DNA of 62,000 bases, taken from contig NC_049989.1 of assembly GCF_000003815.2 (NCBI RefSeq), positions 7,342,195 to 7,404,194 of the forward strand, written 5' to 3'. This document shows positions 49,699 through 61,700 of the stretch, one piece after another. This stretch comes from Branchiostoma floridae. Lineage: Eukaryota; Chordata; Leptocardii; Amphioxiformes; Branchiostomatidae. The stretch's first letter is position 1; every line of letters begins with the position of its first letter. The notes beneath the pieces are model-generated. The model saw nothing but the letters and a program-made list of their open reading frames with translations, ran no database searches and was not told the DNA's origin. A program made the position numbers and the translations under genes.

Positions 49699-50982
49699 GG
49701 CCCACTTTACATTACGTTTTTCGCGTTAGCGGGACTGGCGTTAGCGGGACTGCGTTAACGGGAGCCCCGTGTAAAGAGAGTTCCCGTTAACGTAGTCCCG
49801 CTAACGCCAAATTTTCTCCCGTCCACTCCGAAGCGTACGGCCGTAGGCTCAGCGGGAGTCCCCGTCAACGCCAAACTGCGTATAAAGAGAACACGTCGGG
49901 CTCGCGTTAGCGGGAGTCAGGGTTTAGACGTTTAGCATAAAGCGCGTGCTTATTAGCATATGGCGCGAAAATGGTAGGTACAGATTTGCAAAACATTGGA
50001 GGAAAATTGCCAGCAGCGATCATGTTCATAACGCTGGGTAAGAATACAGTGATAAGAAAACAGTCTTCCGATAGTTACTTTTTTATATACTAGTAGAATG
50101 AATGTCAACCCAAAAATCAACCCGAACTACGCAGAAAAAATAGTTTTCACGGCCTGCCTTTTCCGTAATGGCCACCTACGCAGGCTCTTACGTCAATCGG
50201 GTCTGCAGTCAACCTTCAAAGCAGGCGGGATGTCAGCGAAAAATAGTCTCATTCTCACATTTTTGGACGACCTATTTTTGCACAATTTTCGTGGAAGACC
50301 TTTAAAAAAATATACAAGTTCGATTCCAAATAATTTCTCCTGCAATACATCGTTACGTTGTACCGAAACCAGAAGCCGCTATCTCTGCAAATTTTGTATA
50401 AAGTAACCCCATTACGCGTCTCCGATTGGCCGTTGCTATGACAGTGGTGGCCGTTGCTATGACATTGGTGGGGAAATTCCCGCTACATGAACTGCTGAGT
50501 TTTTACGTACGAGGTAGTTATTATACCTGCAGGAATTATGCGTATATCACGGTTATTTCAGTACGTAGCCATAATTTAGCAGGTCATCACTGAAAGAAAG
50601 GGATCTTCTATCAAACAGTTCGCTTTGAAAGGGTTTTAAAGTGCTTTTTTATCGAAAATTTTGTGGTCGAAGTTACCGGAAGTGTCAGCGAAACAACAAC
50701 GTAGACAGGGACTTGTATTTCTCATGCAAGTCACGTATTTGAATTTTCAATCACTTGGTAGCGGTACGCAAACAAAAAATTTACGGTTGTTCAATATAAC
50801 AACGTGCAGCTAAAAAAAACTGCGATCTTAACAGGTAGAATTTCACCAAGATTTTACAATCCACCGCGCGCCGCGGGTGTCCTGTCAGTTTTTCGGGCGG
50901 TGTGTCTAAAGAGGTGCCGATAGCGGCGTCCCGATAACGGGGAATTTACCGCTAACGCGAAAAGCGTAATGTAAAGTGGGCC
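49699..50982. mobile_element. 1.28-kb DNA transposon with long inverted repeats
   Basis: The unit starts GGCCCACTTTACATTACG and ends with its reverse complement; 33 of the first 34 bases match, through TTTTCGCGTTAGCGG. Inside each end are further CGTTAGCGGGA and CCGTTAACG repeats that fold on themselves. Flanks are TCAGATTCA (left) and TCAGATTGG (right): either a 3-bp TCA duplication (Harbinger-like) or a decayed 9-bp one (Mutator-like). It is CpG-rich. A 102-codon frame at 50098-50406 is not recognisable as a transposase, so the copy looks non-autonomous. Confidence 0.82.
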
Positions 50983-51936
50983 TCAGATTGGTTTAGGATT
51001 AGAACAACCTGTGTCAACAGGAGGGTGTGTCAGTCAGACCCATATATCTTATGGTCAATTAAACTGGAAACAGAATCCCTCTTCAAAAATGTCAACAGCA
51101 TTGAGGGCCCATCCTCTTAAGTTAAAATACTTCTTCACATTTTACAGCGTTGTTTGACACATTTTAATTTACTTCATTGGAGTGCATGATCTTGAACTTC
51201 TATATTCTAACTAATATCTGATTCAGTAGTTCTAACTATGATATTCTCATCTGCTTGTTCCCTTTCTTCAGTTGACTATGTTAAATGGAAAAAGGTTTTC
51301 AAAAACAGTTAATAGTATGATAGGAAATGATATGGATATTTCATACACAAATCAGAATTTCAACTTCAAAGAAGGAAGGAAGGACATAATTGGCCAAGGC
51401 TAGACCAATCTAAAGTAAAGGGGAGAGGGGTTAAAAGGTCACTGGAAGATTTATCAGGTAGACTTAATTGGTCTGGTATAATGTCAAAAGTAAAGTACTG
51501 TTTGTATTGAGGCTTGTGGTATGCATTCCACATTACTTTCCTGTCAACAAATGGCTATTAGTATTGCAGCACTAAGTAGAAAGGCAGTTGCTGATGGTTG
51601 AATCTTATTGAAAAAAGCCAAATTACCATAATTCAATGTTTTCACAAAGTAACTTTACATCAAATCTTACAAGGCATGCTGGACATTGACATTTGCAATC
51701 TGTTTTGTTGAGTTTTCTAAACTTTCATAAATGTGTATCATGTTATTATAATTGAAGTTCTTGATGCTGACAATCTGAATTAATGTAAGACTAATTTACT
51801 TGTACAAGTTACTGGTATGTCTGAAACATTTACAGACCATTTCTGACAGCTGGTTGACAGAAGTCAGTATAACCTAAGCAGACAGTGTGCTATCTGCTAT
51901 ATAGCCATACATCTGTCTAGCTGCACTAAGTAATAG

Positions 51937-52268
51937 CAGGGCTCAAAATACTACCTGCATATGCACTATAGTGCAGGTGAAATTGGAGCTGTGCAGGTAT
52001 TTCTGGTGTCTACCTGCACCTAACCTGCACTGGTCCATGTACTGGGTTTTATACATACATGTCATATGATGTAAATGTATGTGGATTGTTATTAGCTGCA
52101 TTGAATGTTACTACCTATAAAGTATAAGAGAAAAAATAGCATTTGTTCCTAAACAATTTTAGTACTTCCTAAATTCAGAGTGGTGCAGGTAAAATTTGTG
52201 TGGTGCAGGTAATTTTCAATGTTACCTGCACCAGTGCAGGTATGCAGAAAAAAGTATTTCGAGCCCTG
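51937..52268. mobile_element. hAT-like MITE with 5-bp target duplication, copy 2
   Basis: The 332-bp unit starts CAGGGCTCAAAATAC and ends GTATTTCGAGCCCTG; AATAG flanks it directly on both sides. Across its length it follows 39978-40306, including GATTGTTATTAGCTGCATTG and CCTAAATTCAGAGTGGTGCA, and has at least eight GCAGGT or ACCTGC motifs near its ends. Confidence 0.82.
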
Positions 52269-52562
52269 AATAGACTATTGACCTGATATCACAGACAGTC
52301 ATCATCAAACACAACATAGTTGGCTCAAAACCTCCCATATGTAAGAAGGGTACTTAGGGGAGGTTTTGAAGTAGGAAACATCTGGTAGATGAAGTAAAAA
52401 TCTATAAACTGCTTTTGGCTGAAATGTCGCTATTGAATTATTGAGTCTGTACTGTCGCACGCATATATGACAGAATGCTGTACTATACTCTTTAAAGACT
52501 GTTATATGGTGCATATAGTTTCAGTCATATCTGGGTAAACTAGAACTAGTAAACAGCTATTA

Positions 52563-52924
52563 GGCCCAATCTATACACAGTTTTTACCGATATCTGTGGA
52601 GATGTCGGGAGGGATCTAGAACGTAGGGGGCCGGACACCCATGGCGCTTGCAGTCATAAACATATAGCGCGATTTTCCAAATTGCGTTATATGCTAATGA
52701 GCCTTCCCGAAGTCGGGAAGCATCTACACGCGCGCGAAACTGTCGGGGACCCCTGCTAAGCTATCGGTAAGGTATCGTACGAATCGTCCGGACCTTTCGG
52801 GAGAAATTTTCCCAATATCATATTAAATGGCGATATAGTAGTTCCATCTAGACGATGAAAAAAAGCTGTCGGCGAGAGGTTGTAGGCTCGCTGATATCGG
52901 GAAAAACTGTGTGTAGATCGTGCC
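52563..52924. mobile_element. 362-bp inverted-repeat element
   Basis: The left end is GGCCCAATCTATACACAG and the right end is the reverse complement of GGCACGATCTACACACAG; 28 of the first 32 bases match, through TTTTT.CCGATATC. Flanking triplets are TTA and TCA, so the target duplication is not clean. It is CpG-rich. The GGCC start recalls Harbinger-type elements, a weak inference. Confidence 0.65.
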
Positions 52925-53839
52925 TCAGAAACAAAAAAATGTAATAACAGAAGCGAACCATGCATTACTTGTGATGATTTTCTTCATTGCTCACTTGGAT
53001 GCCCGAGAGACTCCAAGTGGAAGGTCATCCTAATGACAAATCAACCTCGTGGTTGATACACTTCCAGGTATCCTGACAATTCCATCTGCCAAGGCTGGCA
53101 AAAACATCCCAGGAAATAAATGGAGGTCACAGAGAAGGGAACTCTCCAAGGTTAAAAGCTTTTGTTTCATCCTGAAATTCATTCCCACAAGTAGCCCAGA
53201 CTACCCATAACTACTGTCAGTGCACTTCGAAATGACCCAAACTTTCAGACGACTGCTCTTAAATGGTCTACATTTCCTCAAAGATTCATGGTAGATTATG
53301 GTACTAGATATAATGGCAGGAAACTAGAATAAATGGATGTTAAACATATTTCCAGCAAGAAGGCACTCATATAGTCTGCAGATACATGTGCAGTAAAATC
53401 TGTCCATGTGTGCCTGACTTGAGTATGTGTGTGCCTGTATGTGCGTATGTATTTATGTGCTATGTGCGTGGTAACCATAAGTGTGTGTGTTTTACATACA
53501 TGTAGGTGTATCATCCTAAGTGCATGTCTTTACCACATCCAGTATCAGACTACAAAGTACTTAATTGACAACAACACTAAGGAAAAACAATTAATATCAA
53601 TACATCACTACAACACAGACAGGTATACAACCCATAGTAATAGAAATCATAGCAATATTAACAGGAAATGATAGCGTCAGGCAATTTCATTCCAAGCCTT
53701 GCCAACTTTAATAGCTTGATGGAGCACTTAGTTAAACTGGAAACCATGAAATATACAACATAATGCCTGCTCTGTGAGATGAATGTAAAATTTATATGGG
53801 AGGTACGGTGAGTGGGTCTCAGTGATTACCATGGACTGT

Positions 53840-53903
53840 CCCATTCTTATACATGGAGAGGTGCTGATTCATGAATCAGTACCTCTCCATGTATAAGTAT
53901 GGG
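53840..53903. repeat. 64-bp near-perfect palindrome
   Basis: Two 32-bp arms meet without a spacer at TGATTCA/TGAATCA. Thirty of 32 positions pair; the arms contain CTTATACATGGAGAGGT and its complement. There is no obvious target duplication. Confidence 0.9.
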
Positions 53904-54551
53904 AATATATATCAGCTAAAATCATATCTAAAACTGTGTCATAACTTAATCCAAGTCAATGATTACACAAAAGGTATTCACCAGTGATCTACAGCCAAAC
54001 AACTGTGCCTTCCAAGTTCAACCCTAAGTGACAAAGCCCTTCTAATACAGAACCTTTCCACAGAAAATGGAAATGAATGCTACCTACATCATAAAGATGT
54101 CAGCCTGCACTATATTTGAACCTATGGAAGCATGAATAATCACATCAGGTGCAGCAGCCATCTATCTGTGCCTTGCCAAACCAAATAAACCCAAGGCTAT
54201 ATGACACCTGAATCTGCCAGTTTGATGTATTGAAGTCAGTGAATAGAGAGAAGCAATCAACTGCAGGATAACTCAAATAATTTATGAGCTTGACAGGGGT
54301 CAAGACCAGGTAGTGAGATTAACGATATAATACTCATTCCAAAGCACCTAAGGAGCTTTTCCCTTTGTTCCTCAGCTTCTAAAGTTCTTTTCAAGTCATT
54401 AATGATAAGAATAGGTAGGCCCCAAGGTATTTCATTATACTGCCGTACATCAAAAGGTGTGAAAAATTGGAAGTAATAAATTACTTGGTCTGATAGGACA
54501 CCCAACAATAGTGCCATCAATATCTGATTGACATATTTTAGAGTGACTTAC

Positions 54552-54653
54552 CTGTTAGGAATTGCTAATGCTGCTGAAGCTATATTGTCCCGAGACCCAA
54601 ATGGAAAGGGCCAGTCCCATCTAGCATACAGTGAAATGTTTGAAATCTTGCAG
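54552..54653 (-). other. Exon-like sequence of unknown affiliation
   Basis: On the minus strand 102 nt lie between an acceptor (AAACATTACAG, with a pyrimidine-rich run upstream) and a consensus donor (CAG/GTAAGT). Only one frame is open throughout, entering after one base and leaving with two; it contains SLYARWDWPFPFGSRDNIAS. I do not recognise it. Its exit phase cannot join directly to the LHFPL exon at 37344-37570. Confidence 0.22.
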
Positions 54654-55705
54654 CTGTAATGTTTGTACTGGTAAGATTAAGAAGAAATATAATTCTAACT
54701 AAACATACAAACAGTTACACTGCTTTATAAAAAGTTTGAACTAGAATAATTTGAACTAAATCCTATCCCATAGTCATTCTTAACGGGTAGCCACTAGAGG
54801 TCTAGAACTTCCTTCCAATTTCCAAACAAGGGTTCTTATCTTTATCTCCATAATCCTTAGGATCTTGGGGGCATTAGGGCACCTCCTGAGGATATTTTTC
54901 CAGGCTTTCTACAGGAAATAGGGACAGGAGTTATAGCTTTCTCTTTGCCCTGCGGTTGACCTCTGATGGTAGTAAATGTTTTGAAAGTCCAAACGTGGAA
55001 GCTGCTGTGTAGGCAGGCTTCACTCAATGTTTCAGGCAAAGTTTTGCCATGTTTTCTGCTTCTTTCTATATTATAAACAGCTAGCTGTTCAGCCCTTGAA
55101 CCAAGGATCACACCAAGATATCTCATGGTTTAGGCACATTTTATGGGAGGAATACCTTCAGCAAAGTAGAACTAGTAGAGGAGACCTAACCTGGATGCCA
55201 ATGTAAAATACCAAATTCCTCTGTGATCAAATGGATTACGATTATCTCCAAATGATCTGTTTGATAACAGTATGCCTTTGATCCGTTTGATAATAGATTA
55301 CACCCTAACTTTCACGTAATAGAACATGGGACAAGGCCTTCTATGGGAAAATAGGGCTGCTTTGCCAACACAGGAGGCAAAATCTCTGAAATGGTACACT
55401 TTCAAAATCAAATCTTGTTCAGAAGATGCCAGAGAGGACGTGTCTCCAGGCAGACCTGTTATTTTGGGGATGACTGATGGGAAGCCTCACCTCTCCCACA
55501 CTTTCCTGTGTGTCTGTGAAAACTGCATATTTACCCATGGTAATGACTGCTCAAGCAGCTGGGGGATTGTCTCCACTTAGCACCTACTTAACAAGGACAT
55601 CAGGGGGACGTGGGTGTTTAACTTCCTCCTCCTGTTTTTGTTTGATCTTGGCAAGGATGATGTGGATAATTTACATGTCTAATAGGGCAACTGTGACGCT
55701 GTAGT

Positions 55706-55862
55706 CAATCTTCAAGAAGATCATACGTAGCTGGCAAAATGGAGTTTAGCCGGTCTGGGAGCTACCAAAGCTACCAAAACCAATGCACACTTGCAGGCTG
55801 ACTAAACTCCTTTGCCAGCTTTTGACACATCTTATGCTACCATAGGATCTGCTTTGCAATTG
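55706..55862. mobile_element. MITE, AATCTCCAAGCAGATC family, copy 2 (decayed)
   Basis: The left end reads AATCTTCAAGAAGATC and the right end GATCTGCTTTGCAATT. The internal stretch at 55800-55860 resembles 310-383. It contains an inner hairpin: AGCTGGCAAAATGGAGTTTA is mirrored by TAAACTCCTTTGCCAGCT. A further left-end-like sequence, TTAATCTCTAAGCAGAC, follows at 55875-55891. Confidence 0.6.
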
Positions 55863-55950
55863 GTTGAGCATGCATTTAATCTCTAAGCAGACGTACGTTA
55901 GATAACAGAATTGTAAAGGCACTAGTCTGTGTAACACAAACTCCGCTGTC

Positions 55951-55965
55951 CAGGGCTCTAACTGG
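55951..55965 (+). repeat. Possible solitary hAT-like end
   Basis: CAGGGCTCTAACTGG begins like the ends of the two hAT-like copies and leads into a GC-rich patch, but no partner end was found. Confidence 0.25.
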
Positions 55966-57382
55966 CCCCTCCCCGCGATAGTGGGCCGGCAGATGTTTGG
56001 CGGGCTGCTATAAGCGAGATTTAATCAGGCTATAAAGGCACATTCAGCCCTTTATCCCCCAGCACAGACTTGGAATCTCCTGGATAGCTACTTCTTCTTG
56101 TCTTACTTTGAGAACCCCAAAGCCCTTCAAATCCTGTGAACAAACAAAACCAAATGCACCTGCATTCTCCCACTTCTCTCATTGAGAGATTATAATCAAA
56201 GCGTTCCCTTGATCTGTCAATTCAGGTGCTTTCTGGCCACCAACACACCAGGCTGGACACTAACAAAAAAATTTGCAATGCAAGAGTTGCAAAGGATTTG
56301 GTCAGGCTGGTTCAATATAAACAGGACTGTCGCCACAAAGATTATTTGTTCATACAGCACACTGGCCACATTCATTGAGGATCTGAGTGACTTAAAACAC
56401 TTTGAAAACATGCAAATGGCATTATGTAGCAGGTTATGGACAGGTGATGACATTTCTTCCAAAGTACATGTTTGGTTTATACAAGTCTGTTCCAAAGCTA
56501 GGAGAGGGAGTAAAAATCAAAAATTATTCTTTTAATAGCTGTCATTTTTGAAAGGTGTTGAAAAATTGGAAAGTGTGATCAACATTCCAACATTTGATTG
56601 CCAAATTTATATCTAAATGTATCTTAACCTTAAAAAGCACAGTAGGCCTTTCATTGAAATCCATAAAAAATCCATGAATATTATCAATTCAAGGTCCACA
56701 TAATTGCCAATGACCTTGTCACACATGTAGTGATGATGTACATTTTTGTACATGTACAAGATAACTTACTAAGTTATAAATCAGATTGACTGATACATTG
56801 GTGGCTTTTTAATAAAAAGTAATTTAGATCAACTGGAAACTCCATGCATATTTCTGAGGTACTAAAAGTTACAGGGGTGTAACCTTTGGCCTGACTCACA
56901 GAGGAGTCCTCCTCTGGACACTGTCCCCTTTGTGTGAGGTTCATCCCAATATATTTGATAATTACACTGGTACATCAAGCCTGATGGCCTGCACATGGCC
57001 TGCATAGGGGAGAACTGTTTCTATTTGGTTCTACCAGAGGGGGGCAGACTGGAACCAGACTAAACATGACAGAGATAAATGTTTCTTTTGTGGTATCTAG
57101 ATGTTCCTGGTCATCATTCCTATACCTCTGGGTGACTCCTCCTTGCCTGGTATCCATCCTTTCCTAGCCCTAGACCACTTCTCTTATTGCCCATCTGTAG
57201 AATAGTCTGGCACCCATCCCTATTCAAATGTTTGGCCCTGACATCATTCAGGTATCCAATATTTCTCAGAAGCAGAGTAGCTGGGATTGGACTTTCCTAA
57301 TAAACTACTTGTTACCATGCTGTTACAGAGGATGATACGCGTATTCCCGTAACATAACATAACACATACTATAAATACAGTA

Positions 57383-57867
57383 CAGTCAAACCTGCCGGAG
57401 CGACCACCTCTTCTCAGCGACCACCTGGCCATTTCAACCGCTTTTTCTCGGTCCCGATTTATTTTCCCATTGACGTAAGCATTAAGCGACCTTTTCTCAA
57501 CGACCACCTGGCCAACGCGACCGCGACCGGCCCAAATTGGGACCCATAATGACCGCATCATTTTCAAAATTGAGGTTTTCATCGATTTTTGATGATAACT
57601 AGTGCGATTTTGTGCCGAAATCGACCAGTTTGCGTCGGATTTGGGGGTTAAGTTTACAGTTTACAGTGTGCGTGTTGTATTTGACATTAAAGACCTCGCT
57701 TCTTTGCGTGCGTGCAGTGTGCTTTCTATTTGCCATTAAGCACAACGGAAACCATTTATAGTTTGCATCGGGCATGTTTTGAGTCGATACCCTTCTCAAC
57801 GACCACCTGTCCAAATCGACCACTTTTTTCCAGTCCCCCGGGTGGTCGTCTTGGGCAGGTTTGACTG
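57383..57867. mobile_element. pogo/Tc1-like MITE with TA target duplication
   Basis: The 485-bp unit starts CAGTCAAACCTGCC and ends GGCAGGTTTGACTG, with TA on both sides (57381-57382 and 57868-57869). Just inside, CTTCTCAGCGACCACCTGG, CTTTTCTCAACGACCACCTG and CTTCTCAACGACCACCTG repeat along the element. It is CpG-rich and has no transposase. Confidence 0.82.
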
Positions 57868-58566
57868 TACTTTCAACATGATTTCTCTTGTTGGTGAGCA
57901 ATTGATTTTAAGCTGGTTTGATTTCATCCAAAGTGAGTGAAAACAAATTGCGAGGTAAACCCAAGCGATGAAAGCATATGGACACATTTGCACCTGACTA
58001 TTGGTCCCTTCAAGACAATCATATTTGAAAATCTGAGTTCCTGTGACTCAATTCAATGTCCCTGCTATGCCTTGATCTCCTTGGAGTCCACTTTTAGTTT
58101 TACAACAACATCTTTTAATTTGTGTCCACAGCAACCCGGAAGGTAGGTATGCCTTTGAGCAATGCCCATTTTCATCTTCTATCAACGGTTCAACTACAAT
58201 CTCATTGCTGCTGAAGGTGGCCTTTGTTGGCCCTGTCTACTTCATCAGGGCTGACCCAGTTACTTCCAATTCCTCCTTACATCCATAGGTACATCAGTCA
58301 CCCAAGTTAGTACAGGCCTTCAGTGTAGGATTTGTGGCTGCTGGTCGGGCTTTTGATATCATCAGGGTCTAAGAAAACCAGCTTTAGCAAACACTTGGCT
58401 GACATTAGTCTTATCTTTAACCTCCTTGGTCTTATGTTCAAGAAACACTGAATCCAAACAAAGAGATGAAGTAGCAACCTCAAATCAATTGGCTTTCTTT
58501 CCAAAATATTGCCAGAATCCTAAAAAATTGGGATTGCATCATATCCATTGCACTGATTCTCCAACC

Positions 58567-58687
58567 TAACCTCCAAGCAGATCTATCATTGGTAAGGCAG
58601 TATGCAAAGGGCTAACCAGTATCCAAAAGGTGCTGGTTCACCCTTGGATAATAATGCCTTGCCACTGTCAGATCTGCTTGGAGATTA
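58567..58687. mobile_element. MITE, AATCTCCAAGCAGATC family, copy 3
   Basis: The 121-bp unit starts TAACCTCCAAGCAGATC and ends GATCTGCTTGGAGATTA. The ends match copy 1, but the interior differs and holds its own small hairpins (AAGGCA/TGCCTT, ATCCAAAAGG). No target duplication is visible beyond TA. Confidence 0.7.
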
Positions 58688-58736
58688 TCCCCAAACATCT
58701 AGCCAGCTCTGAGTAACCACTACCTTTTTATCCCAT

Positions 58737-58750
58737 CCCCCCCCCCCCCC
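58737..58750. repeat. Poly-C tract
   Basis: Fourteen consecutive C residues. Confidence 0.95.
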
Positions 58751-61700
58751 TGTGTGCTTTGCCCCATTTAGAAATCCCTCCCAGCAGGAGATAAACAGGC
58801 AGGGCCAGTTTCATGCTCCAGTCCTAATCAGCAACAAAAAGGCAGATACTTTTCCTGCAAACTTTGGTTACCAAATACCACTAATGAGTTTCACAGTTGT
58901 CCTTGAAATCCAAATGCTGATTGCTGGGAATTTGTGTGATTTAGTAGGGATTCAACTTGGGATGTACTGTGTACCAGCCTAATGCGTGGTCTAATGAGGG
59001 ATACATGTACATTTTGATTTATGATCTAAAATTAAGATTTGCCTGCAGTGAAAGTATTCTGATGAAAGGTGGCGAGGAGGTTGGATCAAAGAGGCTGCAA
59101 TGACCTAACTGATCATGATTGGATAGGAAAGGGCAAACCAGGGCAGCTTACAAGATCAAGTCTGAATGCTTAGCTGATGATGCTTCACTCCCCTCATCAA
59201 TTTTGATACCAAATCAAAAACTGATCCAAACGTACATGGTATCGTGTATATCTATGTGTGAACCTGTGATTTGAAGTATGTATGGAGTACCTAGAGTGGC
59301 AGTTACACAAGTATCCTTCTATACAGAAAAGGAAATGTTTGCAAACAAATATCAAGTTCTCCTCGTTCCACTATAAATAACCTCTTTGAAATGCTAAGTT
59401 AGCAAGTCTTGAGGAATGTGATACAAAGGACCAAAGTAACGATGATGATTTTTTTCAAAAAGAATATGACTAGACATAACTCATGCGGAGGCTGTCATCC
59501 CAAGACACATTATTTATTTAGTGCATGCCTCAAGGGTGGCTCTAATAATGGCTTTTCGCTGTCACTAGTGCCAGTGCATCATCAATGTTACAGCCACCAT
59601 AGGGGCAAAAATAAATCAGACATTGTTTTCTATCAAAATACTTAAATCACAGTAGAATAAAAAAATCGTGTTTCTAGTAACTGCAAGAGTAACAATTTTG
59701 TGTAAACTGTCAGAGCAGTTAAGAACTAATCAGTTTTCAGTTAATTACTTATCTCTAGCTAATTAATTAGGCTAAGCTGTCTTGATTGTTTTTCTAGGAA
59801 AACGAAACAAACTGAATGACAGTGAAACACAAATTTTAATTCTTAGATGTAGATGAGCATGGAATGTACAAAATGGGGTAGAGTACTAGAGATCATGTGA
59901 TGATGGGGGAAACTTGAATTGTGGATGGCAGTTCATATGAAAAAAACGACGCCTTTCTCCTTTAAAAGGTGAACCACAATAAGAATTGATATTGCCCTGA
60001 AGAAATGCAGTTGTAACACATCACTACAGAATAGCACTAGAAGGCAGCAGATGCATGTGAATGGGGTATTGACACAGGGTACATAAAGCCTGTAACTTTC
60101 ATGCTGGGCACCATACATGCCAAAACATCAGGACCCAAATACCGCACACAATGGACATCACAGCTTAGCAACCTCACAATGGATAAACAAGGGGACCACG
60201 GAGGCATGCCTGCGGCTTACGTGCCTCTCAGAAGCCATTTGTGTTTTTCGATTGCTTGTTTATTCTGCTTCACTTTTCTCAAGGTAGTTGCATCATGTAC
60301 ATGTAGGTTTGGACTTGAAGGAAGTGTACATTAAATTATTTAAACACTTGTCTACTTACGCTTAAATGGATTGATATGAATATTCAAAGAATTACATTTT
60401 CATAGTTTTATTGAAGCGTGTTGATATCAGAAAAAATCAGTCAACCCCCTCCCTTGAAACTTACTAAATGGGCAGAAAACAAGTAAGTTTTTAGATCAAT
60501 ACAACTACCTCATATTTTTATTTCACATTTCATAGTTTACCACAATACCTGCACACCATGAGAGGGCCAGAAATATTTCAATATGCCAATAACCTCCACA
60601 CCGGATTCATGTCCAAGATTGCCATGTTCATCCCAACCTCCATGCCAGATTCATTTCAGAGATCGAAATCCTTCCCTTGGGGAAATGTACTAATCTGGAG
60701 ACACACAGGTCTGGCACAGAGATAACAGTCTGACATCAGTCCTGCAGGTTGGAAAGGTTCATGCATCCAACAAGAACAGTCTACATCTACATCATCACCG
60801 GTCATGCTTCACACTGAAGCAAGGGGTGCCCATGATCTTTCTAGCAGAGCTTTGGATGGACATGTTTCTACATGTAGTACTACAAAGTACAATGACTCTT
60901 CTTGTCTTTATTGGACAACGAGTGCAATCCGAGGTACAGCACAGTGGTGGTTCAAACCTGGTTTACCTCCATCAAGTATCCCATCCTACAAGTACATTTT
61001 GCTTCCGCCTCTACCAAGTTTGACTGAACAAAATGAGAATATACTGTGACAGTGTTCATACTTTGTGTTGGACACCAGTTGAGTGCAAAACCAGCTGAGT
61101 ATGCTGTACTTTATATCAGCCCACAGGCATCATATGAGCATCAACTACAGTTACATTAGATGCCATCCTTACATTAATCATAGTCTACTGATGAGTGTTG
61201 AGATATCCAAGCTATTTTTCAAACTTGGCTTGATTTGTAGCCATCAACAGACACTGGAAAAATGTGACCTTTCGTGTCATTTTTAACCTTCAGTACCCAC
61301 ATGAACATTATACAGACAGGCCCGTAGATATAAAAAAACACATTGAAATTTCATAACAAGATAATTAGGACACAACTACCTTCATTGATAATTCATAGAA
61401 ACAGACAGGTCAATCTATTACAGTATGAATACTAATTCTTTATATTTAGAAATGCCACGGAACATGGGATATCTACTGGTTTAAAAACAAGTGTCAGTCT
61501 AACATACATGTTCCTTACACAGGTGTGACAAACTCAGTTCAAAAGACAGACTGGCAGTTTTTCAGAAAACATTATTTTGACATTGACCCTAAAACTTGGT
61601 AATTCTATGCTAGTGTTTGTCCTTTGACATGCAGCCAGCCTTACTTCCTTTGTACTTCACATGAGCGGACTAAAGTGTCTGACAGAAAGTTCAACCTAAA

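Noticed and set aside
54857-55126. Minus-strand frame starting MRYLGVILGSRAEQ, suggestive of a reverse transcriptase end
   Set aside because: Only a short stretch resembles the YLGV motif; no other reverse transcriptase motif is found on either side.
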